64,000 nt of DNA, from the NCBI GenBank assembly GCA_035456465.1, contig DATIDD010000077.1, positions 62,001 through 126,000 of the forward strand, in the 5' to 3' direction. The DNA comes from DATHTC01 sp035456465. GTDB lineage: Bacteria; Actinomycetota; Thermoleophilia; Gaiellales; Gaiellaceae. The position numbers and the translations under genes were made by a program. Position 1 is the stretch's first letter, and every line of letters begins with the position of its first letter. Positions 1 to 9,430 of this stretch are shown piece by piece. Under the pieces are notes generated by a model, which saw nothing but the letters and a program-made list of their open reading frames with translations, had not been told where the DNA came from and ran no database searches.

Positions 1-2
1 AC

Positions 3-242
3 GCCGGCGCGACGGCCGTGGACGTGAGCGCGCGGGTGACGGCGCAGGGCGTCTCGCTCGCGGTCGTCGACGACGGCTGCGGCTTCGACGTGGAGCGCGC
101 GGCCGCCAGCGGGCGGATCGGGCTCGCCGGGATGGAGGAGCGCGTCCGCCTGCTCGGCGGGAGGCTCGCCGTCGACAGTCGCCCCGGGGCCGGCACGCGG
201 GTGGAGGCGACGATCCCGCGCTGGCGCCCGTCGCCCTCGTAG
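3..242 (+). CDS. Sensor histidine kinase, C-terminal end (partial)
   Basis: The window opens inside this gene; about 79 codons remain, ending at TAG 240-242. The fragment is the end of a GHKL ATPase domain: the DDGCGFD stretch matches the D-x-G-x-G ATP-binding box and GLAGMEERVRLLGG matches the G2/helix segment typical of NarL-type (HisKA_3) kinases, followed by the closing beta strands. It would autophosphorylate a histidine and pass the phosphate to a LuxR-type regulator. The regulator starting at 454 is the obvious partner, although 211 bases without a convincing gene separate them. The input domain lies outside the window, so the signal is unknown. Confidence 0.85.
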   Translation, partial: AGATAVDVSARVTAQGVSLAVVDDGCGFDVERAAASGRIGLAGMEERVRLLGGRLAVDSRPGAGTRVEATIPRWRPSPS

Positions 243-453
243 CGGCCCACCCTCCGGGTGGGTGACGACCACCCGTCCGGCCGACGCGTTCCCCGCTTCG
301 GGACGCGATGCTCCGGCTGGATGGCAGGTTGGCGCGAAGGTGCGGTCGAGATGCGGAGGCCCGGGTGGGCAGCGCTGCTGCTCATGTGGGCCGTAGAGGC
401 GCTGCGGCGCCGGCGCCAGCCCGTCCGCACGGGTCCCGAGGGGGAGCGGCGGC

Positions 454-1101
454 GTGGCGGCCTCGGTCGGTAACGGGACGCCCCTTCGGGTCGTCGTCTG
501 CGACGACCACGCGCTGATCCGTTCCGCCCTGTGCCTGCTGCTCACGCCCGAGGAGGGGCTGGAGGTCGTGGGAGAGGCTGCCAGCGGCCCCGAGGTGCTG
601 CCGCTCGTCGACCGCACCCAGCCGGACGTCGTCGTCCTCGACCTGCACATGCCGCAGCTCGACGGGTTCCGCTGCCTCGAGCAGCTCGCCGAGAGGCATC
701 CGCGCGTCCGCATCGTCGTGCTGTCGGGGTCGGACGACGAGGCGACGATCGACGGCGCGCTGCGGCGCGGCGCGGTCGCCTACGTGCTGAAGTCGATCGA
801 CCCGGTCGACCTCCCGGCCGCCGTCCGCCAGGCCGTCGCCGGCTGCGTCTACCAGCCCGGCGCGCTCCTCGCGGCGGCGGGCATGTCGCCCTCACGCGCG
901 GCGGGCCTGTCGGAGAAGGAGGTCGGCGTGCTCGCCGAGCTGGCGAAGGGGCACTCGAACCGGCAGATCGCGCAGACGCTCTGGCTCAGCGAGCAGACCG
1001 TCAAGTTCCACCTGCGCAACGTCTACCGGAAGCTCGGCGTCGCGAACCGCACCGAGGCGCTCCGCCTCGCGCTCGACCAGCACCTCGTCGACGCCGCCTG
1101 A
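454..1101 (+). CDS. LuxR/NarL-family response regulator
   Basis: A 215-residue two-component regulator. The receiver domain (about 11-130) shows the acidic pair D17-D18, phospho-acceptor D63 in VVVLDLHMP, and K113 in YVLKSID. A LuxR-type helix-turn-helix follows (about 152-210; LSEKEVGVLAELAKGHSN then QTVKFHLRNVYRKLG). Start is GTG 454; no ATG gives a full receiver. It probably receives phosphate from the kinase whose end lies just upstream. It is a clear paralogue of the regulator at 15663-16304: both carry SEKE.....L..L..G.SNR.IAQ.LW.S.QTVKFHLRN.YRKLG. The two may therefore recognise related sites around the Tad locus (inference). Confidence 0.93.
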   Translation: MAASVGNGTPLRVVVCDDHALIRSALCLLLTPEEGLEVVGEAASGPEVLPLVDRTQPDVVVLDLHMPQLDGFRCLEQLAERHPRVRIVVLSGSDDEATIDGALRRGAVAYVLKSIDPVDLPAAVRQAVAGCVYQPGALLAAAGMSPSRAAGLSEKEVGVLAELAKGHSNRQIAQTLWLSEQTVKFHLRNVYRKLGVANRTEALRLALDQHLVDAA

Positions 1102-1251
1102 ACCGTCCCGACGGGTGGGTGCGAGCCACCCCGAGGGTGCGTGCCCGGCCGATCGATCCGTCGCATGGTGAGCTCGTCACGGATCGCACGCGCGACGCCC
1201 GACAACCTCTCCGGTGACTCCGGGGCGACAGGACGCGGCGACCCGAAGCGC

Positions 1252-1271
1252 GGCGGGCGTTCGCGCCCGCC
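1252..1271 (+). terminator. Hairpin with UUCG tetraloop
   Basis: Perfect 8-bp stem GGCGGGCG/CGCCCGCC closed by a TTCG loop (1260-1263). It lies 150 bases after the response regulator stop and is followed at once by a second hairpin. There is no T-tract, which is common for terminators in high-GC actinobacteria; function is inferred. Confidence 0.55.
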
Positions 1272-1274
1272 GAA

Positions 1275-1301
1275 GGGGCCCGGCCGGCGGCGCCGGGCCC
1301 C
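1275..1301 (+). terminator. GC-rich hairpin downstream of response regulator
   Basis: Perfect 10-bp inverted repeat GGGGCCCGGC (1275-1284) and GCCGGGCCCC (1292-1301) with a 7-base loop. In tandem with the hairpin at 1252-1271 it probably separates the regulator transcript from moxR. Confidence 0.5.
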
Positions 1302-1455
1302 GCCCTGCCCGCCGACGAGCCGGACGAGGAGCGCAGCCTATGCGTGAGAGCGGAGCGAACTACCCCTTCGACGCGGGAGCGAAGCGAGAGCATCGGCGAT
1401 CGTTGGAGGCGATGGTGGAGCGGCCGAGACGACCGGCGCACGGGGTCGACGGGTG

Positions 1456-2414
<959 letters not shown>

Positions 2415-2418
<4 letters not shown>

Positions 2419-2837
2419 GCGTCGGCGCGGGCCCGGCGAGGCGCGTGAGGTCTGCGCCGCAGCGGGTGGCGGGCAGGGACACTCCCGGCAGCCCGGGCCC
2501 TCCGGAGCGCCCGTCGGAGGCGTTGCGGCTCGCGCTCGCAGTCGCCGGAGTGCTCGCGGTCGTCGCCGCAGCGCTGACGTGGGGGCAGGTGGTTGTGCGT
2601 CTTCGGGCGCCCGAGCCGGTCGAGACGCACGGGACGCCGGAAGCGATGGTGTGGTCGGGGCGCGTCTTCCGCAGCGAGGCCGAGCTGGCCGTGTGGCTCC
2701 ACAAGCAGGGCGTCGACTACGAGCACTGGGCTCGCACGCACCCTGCGGCCGTCGCGATCCTGCGCGAGCCCGCGCCGTCGCTGGCGGAGGCGTCGCGCCG
2801 GACGCGCGCGGCCGACGCGGTCGAGCCGACCAGGTGA
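2415..2837 (+). CDS. Hypothetical membrane protein coupled to moxR
   Basis: A 140-residue protein of unknown function, starting at GTG 2415 within the moxR stop (GTGA overlap), so translation is probably coupled. The first 35 residues are basic and proline-rich, one membrane helix follows (about 37-55, LALAVAGVLAVVAAALTW), and the rest is a soluble domain, probably outside, with WSGRVFRSEAELAVWL and a conserved-looking HKQGVDYEHWARTHP segment. I do not recognise the family. The position suggests a client or partner of the MoxR ATPase. Confidence 0.7.
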
Positions 2838-2887
2838 CGACCTCTCGGGGCGCTGCCGCGGCGCGCGCTACGAGCGGCGCTGCGTGC

Positions 2888-3199
2888 TCACGGGTTCCGC
2901 AGGCCGGCGCGCTCCTGGAGCGCGCGGAACAGCCACAGCGTCGCGAGGAACATGTAGAGCAGCGCCGGGAGCACGACGAAGAGCGTCGCGACCAGTAGCG
3001 TGTTCACCCCCGGGATGCGTGCGGCGACCTCGATCCCGGCGGGAACGAGCGCCGCGATCGTGTACGCCAGCACGACGTGCACGAACGTCCGGCCGAGCCC
3101 GTGCGGGCCGCGTTCGGGGAACCGCACGATCGCCCACGTGGCGAGGACGGCGGCGCCGAGGGCGAAGACGACCGTTGTCGTCGTGGTCGAGAACGTCAT
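2888..3199 (-). CDS. Three-helix membrane protein, RFP family (copy 1)
   Basis: A 103-residue integral membrane protein with three predicted helices. The first ends in the motif WAIVRFPERGPHG and the last reads LPALLYMFLATLWLFRAL. Function unknown. It is clearly related to the proteins at 4896-5198 and 16662-16967: all are about 100 residues, with a W..xRFP...P.G motif after helix 1 and an LPA....FL...WL segment in helix 3. It lies convergent to the moxR-coupled gene and downstream of the Tad operon. Confidence 0.75.
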   Translation of the reverse strand: MTFSTTTTTVVFALGAAVLATWAIVRFPERGPHGLGRTFVHVVLAYTIAALVPAGIEVAARIPGVNTLLVATLFVVLPALLYMFLATLWLFRALQERAGLRNP

Positions 3200-3353
3200 C
3201 TCGCCTGCTCGAACGCTGCGTGATCGGATCGGCGTACGCGGATCACCCTACGGCGAGCTTACCCCCTGGGGCGGCACGGCGTCGGGGCCCATCCGAACGT
3301 GATCGGCGTGACGATCGGTCGGATGCGGCGCCGTCGGCCGTGTCGGCGGCGGA

Positions 3354-4811
3354 TCAGCGCCTGACCGCGACGACGATCCGTCGCCCGCCGAAGAGCTCGT
3401 CCGTCTGCTGCGCCAGCTCGGCCGTCACGCGACGCTCGGTCGTCCGGTCGAGGACGACGATCTCGTGGCGGCGGAGCGTGTCCTCGAGGAACACGGGGCT
3501 TGCGCGGAACAGCGCGATCGCCTCGAGCTCGTCCTCCTCGAGGAGCTCGAAGCGCGCGTCGTAGGCGAGACGACCCGCGAGCAACGGCAGCTTCCACAGC
3601 AGCCAATCGGCATACCGCTCGGTCGCGTACACCGTCGCCGAGGGGCGGCGATTCGCCGCCGCTGCGACGGCGTCGGCGGCGGCGGGTGGGAACTCGGCCT
3701 CGTACCAGGACGCGGGCCGGCTCGCCGTGGCGGCGATCGTGGCTGCGAGGGCGGCGGCGGCGACGAGTGCGACGGCGGCGTTGACGCGCCTGATCCCGAC
3801 CGAGGAGCGCAGCTGCCAGCTCCCGGTGACGCCGCGGGGGAGGAACATCACGGCGAAGAGCGTGAACCAGACCCAGTTCCGCATGGCGAGCAGCGCGAGG
3901 ACGAGTAGCGCACCGCCCGCCACCTTCTCGTACGTCGAGTACGCGTCGCGATCTCGAGCAAGGATCCAGACGAACCCGAATGCGAGGAGGAAGAGCGGCG
4001 CAGAGACCGCCGAGAGCGTCGTCGGCTGCCACTGGGCGAGCTGACCGAAGCCCGGGTTCAGGATCGTCTGCGCGTAGTAGTCGGGGACGTCGAGCGCGTA
4101 CGGCGTCGCGAACAGCGCGGCCCACGGAGCGACGACGAGCGTCCAGGAGCGTGGCTCGCGCCAGCCCAGCGAACGCGCCTCGAGAAGACCGCGCAGCGAG
4201 ACGAGGGCAGCCGCGACGAGTACGGATCCGTGGAGATTCGCCCAGACCGCGAGGAGGGCGACGAGCACGAGCGTCCGTCGCCACGTCAGCGGCTTCCGAG
4301 AGGTGACGGCGGCCAGCAGCACGACGAACGGCACGTACACGAGCGTCTGCGTCCGGACGCCGAACGTCGCGATCATGAACGGGAGGAGCGCGACGATCGT
4401 CACGAGCCCGACGGCCTCGGGCCGCGCCCCGCGCCTCGTCGCGACGGCCGCTGCGATCGCGAGGGCGGCGAACGTCAGCGCGACGTGCCCGAAGAGCACG
4501 AGCGGCAGCCCGCCGAGCCGTTCGGCGCCGTAGAGCACCACCTGGCCGAGCCACTGCTGGTCGACCCACGGCCGACCTGCGCCGAGAATCGTGAGCGTGT
4601 TCGTCGACGGGAGCCCGTCGCCGACGATCGATCGCCCCGCGACGAGCGCCAGCCAGCCATCCGTCGAGATCATGCGGTTGATCGCCGCGACCGGCAGGAC
4701 GGCGCCGGCGAGGACGATCGCGACGACCAGGCCGTTGTCGCCGACCCGCTCGAGCAACCCGCTCGTCTTCGCCGCACGAGGTTCGGCGATGGTCTTTGCC
4801 GCGGCGGTCAC
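3354..4811 (-). CDS. Polytopic membrane protein, GT-C glycosyltransferase-like
   Basis: A 485-residue protein with roughly ten to twelve membrane helices and a C-terminal soluble segment. The first outer loop has MISTDGWLALVAGRSI and WVDQQWLGQ, an arrangement seen in GT-C lipid-linked sugar transferases, which carry an acidic residue there. The rest is hydrophobic with short basic loops; the C-terminal part (about 370-485, ATVYATERYADWLLWKLPL) resembles the periplasmic tail of such enzymes. Start ATG 4811 keeps a short cytoplasmic head before helix 1. It lies downstream of tadC and the copy-2 RFP protein on the same strand and could glycosylate surface structures such as the pilus (inference). 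A very long minus-strand frame at 3259-4569 is a GC shadow. Confidence 0.7.
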   Translation of the reverse strand: MTAAAKTIAEPRAAKTSGLLERVGDNGLVVAIVLAGAVLPVAAINRMISTDGWLALVAGRSIVGDGLPSTNTLTILGAGRPWVDQQWLGQVVLYGAERLGGLPLVLFGHVALTFAALAIAAAVATRRGARPEAVGLVTIVALLPFMIATFGVRTQTLVYVPFVVLLAAVTSRKPLTWRRTLVLVALLAVWANLHGSVLVAAALVSLRGLLEARSLGWREPRSWTLVVAPWAALFATPYALDVPDYYAQTILNPGFGQLAQWQPTTLSAVSAPLFLLAFGFVWILARDRDAYSTYEKVAGGALLVLALLAMRNWVWFTLFAVMFLPRGVTGSWQLRSSVGIRRVNAAVALVAAAALAATIAATASRPASWYEAEFPPAAADAVAAAANRRPSATVYATERYADWLLWKLPLLAGRLAYDARFELLEEDELEAIALFRASPVFLEDTLRRHEIVVLDRTTERRVTAELAQQTDELFGGRRIVVAVRR

Positions 4812-4895
4812 GACTCAGTGATACCGGCCCGTGCCGCCTGCCGCGCCGGCCAAACGAGTAACGGCACCGCTACCTTCGGCGACTTCGACGCGGGC

Positions 4896-5198
4896 CTACT
4901 TCAGGTACGGGGCGATCCCGCGCTTCACGTACGCCAGGAGCCAGATTGCCGCTAGGAACACGTACGTGCAGGCGGGAAGCGCCACGAGGAACGCTGCGGC
5001 GACGGCGCCGAGCGGCTGACCCACGATCATGATCGCGGGCGGCGTCAGCCCGAACACGGCGAACATGCCGAGGAACCCGAGCGTCACACCGCGAGACCCG
5101 ACGGGTGCCAAGCGGGGAAACCGCGCGAAGAACCAGGCGGCGAGCAGGGCGGACGCGACGAGGAGCGCGAGGAGGAACAGCTGCGTCGACGACGACAC
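4896..5198 (-). CDS. Three-helix membrane protein, RFP family (copy 2)
   Basis: A 100-residue membrane protein with three helices, WFFARFPRLAPVG after helix 1 and LPACTYVFLAAIWLLAYV in helix 3. It sits between tadC and the GT-C-like protein on the same strand, so it is probably co-transcribed with the Tad operon. Related to the genes at 2888 and 16662; no function is known to me. Confidence 0.75.
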   Translation of the reverse strand: MSSSTQLFLLALLVASALLAAWFFARFPRLAPVGSRGVTLGFLGMFAVFGLTPPAIMIVGQPLGAVAAAFLVALPACTYVFLAAIWLLAYVKRGIAPYLK

Positions 5199-5257
5199 CC
5201 GCTCCTCATCGGCAGTCTCGCGCCGCGACTTGAGCGCGGCGCGAGACGACGCGCCTG

Positions 5258-6172
5258 CTAGCCCAACGAGTTCGACATGGCGTACAGCGCCGGACCGAGG
5301 ATGATGATGAACAACGCGGGGAGGATCAGGAACACGAGCGGGAAGAGCAGCTTCGTCGGCGCCTTCTGCGCTCGCTCCTCGGCCATCTGGCGCCGGCGCT
5401 TCCGCATGTCGACGGCGAGGTCACGGAGAATCTTGCCGATCGACACGCCGAGCTTCTCGCCCTGCACGATCGCCTGGACGAACGCCCGCAGCGAGACGCT
5501 GGTGCGTGTGCGGTCGAGCATGTTCCGCAGTGCCGCGTCGATCGTGAGGCCCATGCTCTGCTCGCGGAGCGCGAGCCGAAGCTCCTCACCGAGGGGCCCG
5601 CGGGTGCGTCGCGCGCTGATCTGGAGCGCGGCCGCGAAGCCGACGCCAGCCTCGACCGTCGTCACCAGGAGGTCGACGAGCTCGGGCACCTCGTAGTCGA
5701 TCTTCTGCGTCCTGGCACGGGCCCGTCGCTTGATCGCGAAGGGCGGGAGGATCCACCCGACGACGGCGAGCGCGGCGACGGCGAGCAGCAGCGACGGCCC
5801 GACCGACCCCGTGGTCGCGGCGAAGAGGGCGACCGCGGCCGGTGCGGCCACGGCCGCGAGGACCCGGTACCCGAGGTATCGCGTCACCGTCGTGCGGTAG
5901 AAGCCGGCCGAGTTGAGCAAGGTCCGCAGCTCCCGCTGCCGCTGCGAGCCGACGCGATGCTCGACCGCCTCGCCGATGCGAGAGGCGAGGCCCGCGACCA
6001 TCCGGTTGCGGTCGTGCCGAGCGGGGGCCTCCGTGAGGGCCGCGTCGAACCCGTAGGCCCCGATCTGGGCCAGCACCTCGCGGTTCCGGATCCGCGAGAA
6101 CGCGACGGACCGGACGAGCAGCGCGAGAGCGAGGCCGGTCAGCGCGACGCCTGTGAGGAAGAAGAGGATCAT
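5258..6172 (-). CDS. tadC: Tad pilus inner-membrane platform protein TadC
   Basis: A 304-residue type II secretion F-domain protein, one of the two platform proteins of the Tad pilus machine; with TadB it forms the membrane base on which the TadA ATPase acts. A first helix begins at MILFFLTG, two more lie near 100-140, then the conserved cytoplasmic F domain (VPELVDLLVTTVEAGVGF, KLGVSIGKILRDLA) and a final helix LLFPLVFLILPALFIIIL. I take ATG 6172; the open frame extends upstream only as out-of-frame sequence of the previous gene. It starts 5 bases after the VWA-TadB stop, within one operon. Confidence 0.93.
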   Translation of the reverse strand: MILFFLTGVALTGLALALLVRSVAFSRIRNREVLAQIGAYGFDAALTEAPARHDRNRMVAGLASRIGEAVEHRVGSQRQRELRTLLNSAGFYRTTVTRYLGYRVLAAVAAPAAVALFAATTGSVGPSLLLAVAALAVVGWILPPFAIKRRARARTQKIDYEVPELVDLLVTTVEAGVGFAAALQISARRTRGPLGEELRLALREQSMGLTIDAALRNMLDRTRTSVSLRAFVQAIVQGEKLGVSIGKILRDLAVDMRKRRRQMAEERAQKAPTKLLFPLVFLILPALFIIILGPALYAMSNSLG

Positions 6173-6177
6173 CCGCG

Positions 6178-8046
6178 TTACACCTCGATGTCGACGATTC
6201 GCTGGATCATCATGGAGCCGGCGACGACGAGGATGCCGGCGAACACGAGCGCGACCTGGCCGCTGGAGCTCGTGAGGAACGGCTTCATCACGTCGGGCTG
6301 CATGATGAAGCCGAAGAACCCGACGACCACCGGCAGCGCCGTGAGGATCCACCGCGCCATGCGCCCTTGCGCCGTGAGCGTCCTCACGAGGCGGCGGATG
6401 TCCGCGCGCTCGCGCACCGTCCCCACGACGACGTCGAGCACCTCGGCGGCGTTGCCTCCCGTGGTGCGCTGAAGCTCGGCGAGGAGGGCGACCTGCTCCA
6501 GGTCACGGCTCTTCATCCGGTCGGCGACGCGCCGGATGGCCTCGTCCATCGGCACGCCGAGCTGCTCGTCGGTCACGGCCCGTCGGAGCTCCCGCTGCAT
6601 CGGGTCGTGCGCGTTGTCGAGCGTGATCGCGAGGGCGCCCGAGAAGCTGTGCCCGGCGCGGAGCGCAGACGCGAGGACCTGGAGGTTGGGGGGCAGCTGG
6701 TCTGCGAACTCGTCGCGGACCTTCGAGACACGACGCTTGATCCATCCGCGCGCGACCAGCGGCGTGAGCAGGCCCGCGAGCGCGAGCGCTGGCGACACGA
6801 GCGCGAGGATCCCGATTGCGACCGCCGTCGCGAGCAGCGTCCAGACGGCCACGCGCGGTGCCGAGATCTGGATGTCGGCGATATCGAGATTCTGGTCGAG
6901 CTTCGCGAGCCACCCCTGGGCGCGCTGCCGTCCGGCCGCCCTGGCCCGCGCCACGCGCGCGCGGCGCGACTCCGGCGCTGGGGGCGCCGGCGTGCCCAGG
7001 AACTGTGCGATCCGGTCGACGAGCCTTGACCGGCCGTGATCGACGACGGCCGCGACGAGGGTCGCCACGAGGAGCGCGCCGAGGAGGCTGAGCACGAGCA
7101 GGGAGAGCGGCGACATGAGGAACCGCGAGAGCAGCGAGCGGTGGTACGGCGCCAGCGCCGAGGGCGTCGGTGCCGTGTACTCGTGCTCGACGCGCTCGAA
7201 GCCCGGGATCGCGATGGCGACGTCGACCTTCGACTTCGGCGGCGCTAGCGAACGGTACTGGACGAGGTACTCGGTCGCGAGCCGTCGACTCAGGGAGCGG
7301 TAGATCGTCGACAGTTGCGCCGCCTGCGACGTCTCGACGTACGTGCCGCCCGTCGACTCCGACAACGCGCGCAGCGCCGACTCGTCGAAGGCGCCCGAGC
7401 GGAGCCCGATCGTGAACACCCTCACGCGCTCCGCCTTCGCCCGCGCGACGACCTCGGCCAGCGAGAGCCGGCTGCCGACGTCCGCGCCGTCCGACAGCAT
7501 CACGACGGCCCCGGCCGCGACCTGATTCCTCCGGAGGAGGGCCAGCGCCTGGTCGGTCGCGTCGAAGATCCTCGTGCCGTATCCGAGCGTGGGGGTGCTC
7601 GCCAGTGCGCGGTCGAGGGGCGCGGACTGCAGGGTCGGGGCGACGTCGACGTGCACGCTCCCGTTGAAGGTGACAAGGCCGATCCACTGGTTGTCCCCCG
7701 CGTTGGCGACGAAGCTCCGAGCCGCGCCGACGGCACCTGCGATCGCGTCGCCGGCCATGCTCTCGCTCGCGTCGACGGCGAGGACGGCGCCGTACCGGAT
7801 TCCGGACGCCGCCACCGGCGTGAAGGCGAAGTTCTCGACGGGTTGCCCGTTCTCGGTCACGCGGACCTTCGCGGCATCGACGGACGTGCTCGTCGGCAGG
7901 TCCACGATGTAGCCACGCTCGGGGAACGGCAGCCGTCCGATCGGCGTCACCTCGACCGCGGGTCCTGCGGGCGCGGGGGCGCCTGCCGCCGGAGCCGCGA
8001 GGACGAGCGCCGCCAGGAGCGCGAGGGGAAGTGTCGTGCGCCTCAT
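6178..8046 (-). CDS. tadB: Von Willebrand A domain fused to TadB pilus platform protein
   Basis: A 622-residue two-part protein. A signal peptide (1-24, ending APAAGAPA) is followed by a von Willebrand A domain (about 85-270) with an intact MIDAS motif DASES at 92-96, a GTRIFDAT segment and a LSDGAD motif, so it would bind a metal ion and probably a protein ligand outside the cell. A membrane helix near 315-335 leads to a TadB-type F domain (about 390-615; LPPNLQVLASALRAGHSFSGAL, GGNAAEVLDVV) with three more helices. Start ATG 8046 overlaps the tadA stop (ATGA) and gives a clean signal peptide; an upstream GTG-like extension is not needed. Standalone TadB proteins lack the von Willebrand part, so this architecture places a ligand-binding domain directly on the pilus base. 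Confidence 0.9.
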   Translation of the reverse strand: MRRTTLPLALLAALVLAAPAAGAPAPAGPAVEVTPIGRLPFPERGYIVDLPTSTSVDAAKVRVTENGQPVENFAFTPVAASGIRYGAVLAVDASESMAGDAIAGAVGAARSFVANAGDNQWIGLVTFNGSVHVDVAPTLQSAPLDRALASTPTLGYGTRIFDATDQALALLRRNQVAAGAVVMLSDGADVGSRLSLAEVVARAKAERVRVFTIGLRSGAFDESALRALSESTGGTYVETSQAAQLSTIYRSLSRRLATEYLVQYRSLAPPKSKVDVAIAIPGFERVEHEYTAPTPSALAPYHRSLLSRFLMSPLSLLVLSLLGALLVATLVAAVVDHGRSRLVDRIAQFLGTPAPPAPESRRARVARARAAGRQRAQGWLAKLDQNLDIADIQISAPRVAVWTLLATAVAIGILALVSPALALAGLLTPLVARGWIKRRVSKVRDEFADQLPPNLQVLASALRAGHSFSGALAITLDNAHDPMQRELRRAVTDEQLGVPMDEAIRRVADRMKSRDLEQVALLAELQRTTGGNAAEVLDVVVGTVRERADIRRLVRTLTAQGRMARWILTALPVVVGFFGFIMQPDVMKPFLTSSSGQVALVFAGILVVAGSMMIQRIVDIEV

Positions 8047-9428
8047 CCCGACGCTCCCCGGAGCCACTCGTCCTGCGGGCGGGAGGCCGTCCCGGCGCCG
8101 AACATCGCCGCATTCTCGTCCCCGAACATCTCGGTCGGCATGTCGATGCCGTGCCGCTCGAACTTCGGGAGGAACTGCGGCCTCAGCCCCGTCGGGCGCA
8201 GGCTGCCGACGATCTTCTTGTCGAGCTCGACCCGTTCGATCTTGAACTCGAACAGGTGCTGGAGCGTGATCACGTCGGCCTCCATCCGCTGGACCTCGGT
8301 GATCGACGTGACGCGACGCGAGCCGTCGTCGAGACGCTCCAGCTGCACGATCAGGTCGAGCGCCGACGCCACGTGATGGCGGATCGCCCGTACGGGCAGC
8401 TCGAACCCGGCCATCAGGACCATCGTCTCGAGGCGGTTGAGCGCGTCCCGAGGCGAGTTTGCGTGGATGGTCGACAGCGACCCCTCGTGCCCCGTGTTCA
8501 TCGCCTGGAGCATGTCGAGCGCCTCGGCGCCGCGCACCTCGCCGACGATGATCCTGTCGGGACGCATGCGCAGCGCGTTCCGGACGAGGTCACGGATCGA
8601 CACCTCGCCTTCGCCCTCGATGTTCTTCGGGCGCGACTCGAGGCGCAGGACGTGACGCTGCTTCATCTGGAGCTCGGCGGCGTCCTCGATCGTGACGATG
8701 CGCTCGTCGCCGGGGATGGCCGCCGAGAGCGCGTTGAGGAGCGTCGTCTTGCCCGTGCCGGTGCCGCCCGAGATGAGGATGTTCAGGTCCGCGTCGATGC
8801 ACTTGCACAGGAAGTCGGACCCCGCCGGCGTGAGCGTGTGGACCCGGACGAGCTCCTCGAGGTCGAATCGCTCGACCGCGAACCGACGGATGGTGAGCAG
8901 CGGGCCGGACAGGGACAGCGGCGGGATGACGGCGTTGACGCGCGAACCGTCCGGGAGGCGCGCGTCGACCATCGGCGAGGACTCGTCGATCCGGCGGCCG
9001 ACCTGTCCGACCATCTTCGTGATGATCCGGCGCAGCTGCGCCTCGTCCGCGAAGCGCAGCGGTGTGGGGAACAGACGCCCCTCACGCTCGATCCAGATCT
9101 CGTTCGGCCCGTTCACCATGACCTCCGAGATCGTCGGGTCGTCGAGCACGCGCTCGAGCGGTCCGTAGCCGAAGATGTCGTCGGCGATCTCGCGTACGAG
9201 CCGCTCGCGGTCGTCGCGCGAGAGCCCGACCTCCTGCTGGAGGTCGCGGCGGATCGCGGTCGTCACCCGCGCGCGGATCTCGCCCGAGTCGGCGACGTCG
9301 AACAGCTGCGGGCCGAGCTCGCTGACGAGCGAGAGGTGGATCCGGTTCTTGATCTCCGCGAATGGGTCGCGGCCGTCGGCCCCGACCACCGGCGCAGAGG
9401 CCCCTGCAAGGCGCTCGTGGAGCTCCAT
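8043..9428 (-). CDS. tadA: Tad pilus assembly ATPase TadA/CpaF
   Basis: A 461-residue secretion ATPase of the CpaF family that powers Flp pilus assembly at the inner membrane. The N-terminal domain (about 1-190) precedes Walker A GGTGTGKT at 221-228, the Asp box around IEDAAELQM (247-255), Walker B IIVGEVRG at 293-300 and the His box GHEGSLSTIHANSPRD at 313-328. Length is normal for the family. Its stop overlaps the VWA-TadB start by ATGA, and it begins 2 bases after the tadZ stop, so the genes are tightly coupled. Confidence 0.96.
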   Translation of the reverse strand: MELHERLAGASAPVVGADGRDPFAEIKNRIHLSLVSELGPQLFDVADSGEIRARVTTAIRRDLQQEVGLSRDDRERLVREIADDIFGYGPLERVLDDPTISEVMVNGPNEIWIEREGRLFPTPLRFADEAQLRRIITKMVGQVGRRIDESSPMVDARLPDGSRVNAVIPPLSLSGPLLTIRRFAVERFDLEELVRVHTLTPAGSDFLCKCIDADLNILISGGTGTGKTTLLNALSAAIPGDERIVTIEDAAELQMKQRHVLRLESRPKNIEGEGEVSIRDLVRNALRMRPDRIIVGEVRGAEALDMLQAMNTGHEGSLSTIHANSPRDALNRLETMVLMAGFELPVRAIRHHVASALDLIVQLERLDDGSRRVTSITEVQRMEADVITLQHLFEFKIERVELDKKIVGSLRPTGLRPQFLPKFERHGIDMPTEMFGDENAAMFGAGTASRPQDEWLRGASG

Positions 9429-9430
9429 GG

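Larger units (their letters stand above)
1102..1455. other. Intergenic region with hairpins, no gene seen
   Basis: No reading frame here has convincing protein character. The stretch holds two adjacent strong GC hairpins (annotated separately) and, beyond them, the leader of the moxR gene. I see no tRNA or recognisable riboswitch. Confidence 0.6.

Noticed and set aside
258..517. Small frames between the kinase end and the response regulator
   Set aside because: Composition is shadow-like and they overlap the regulator start; no ribosome site stands out.
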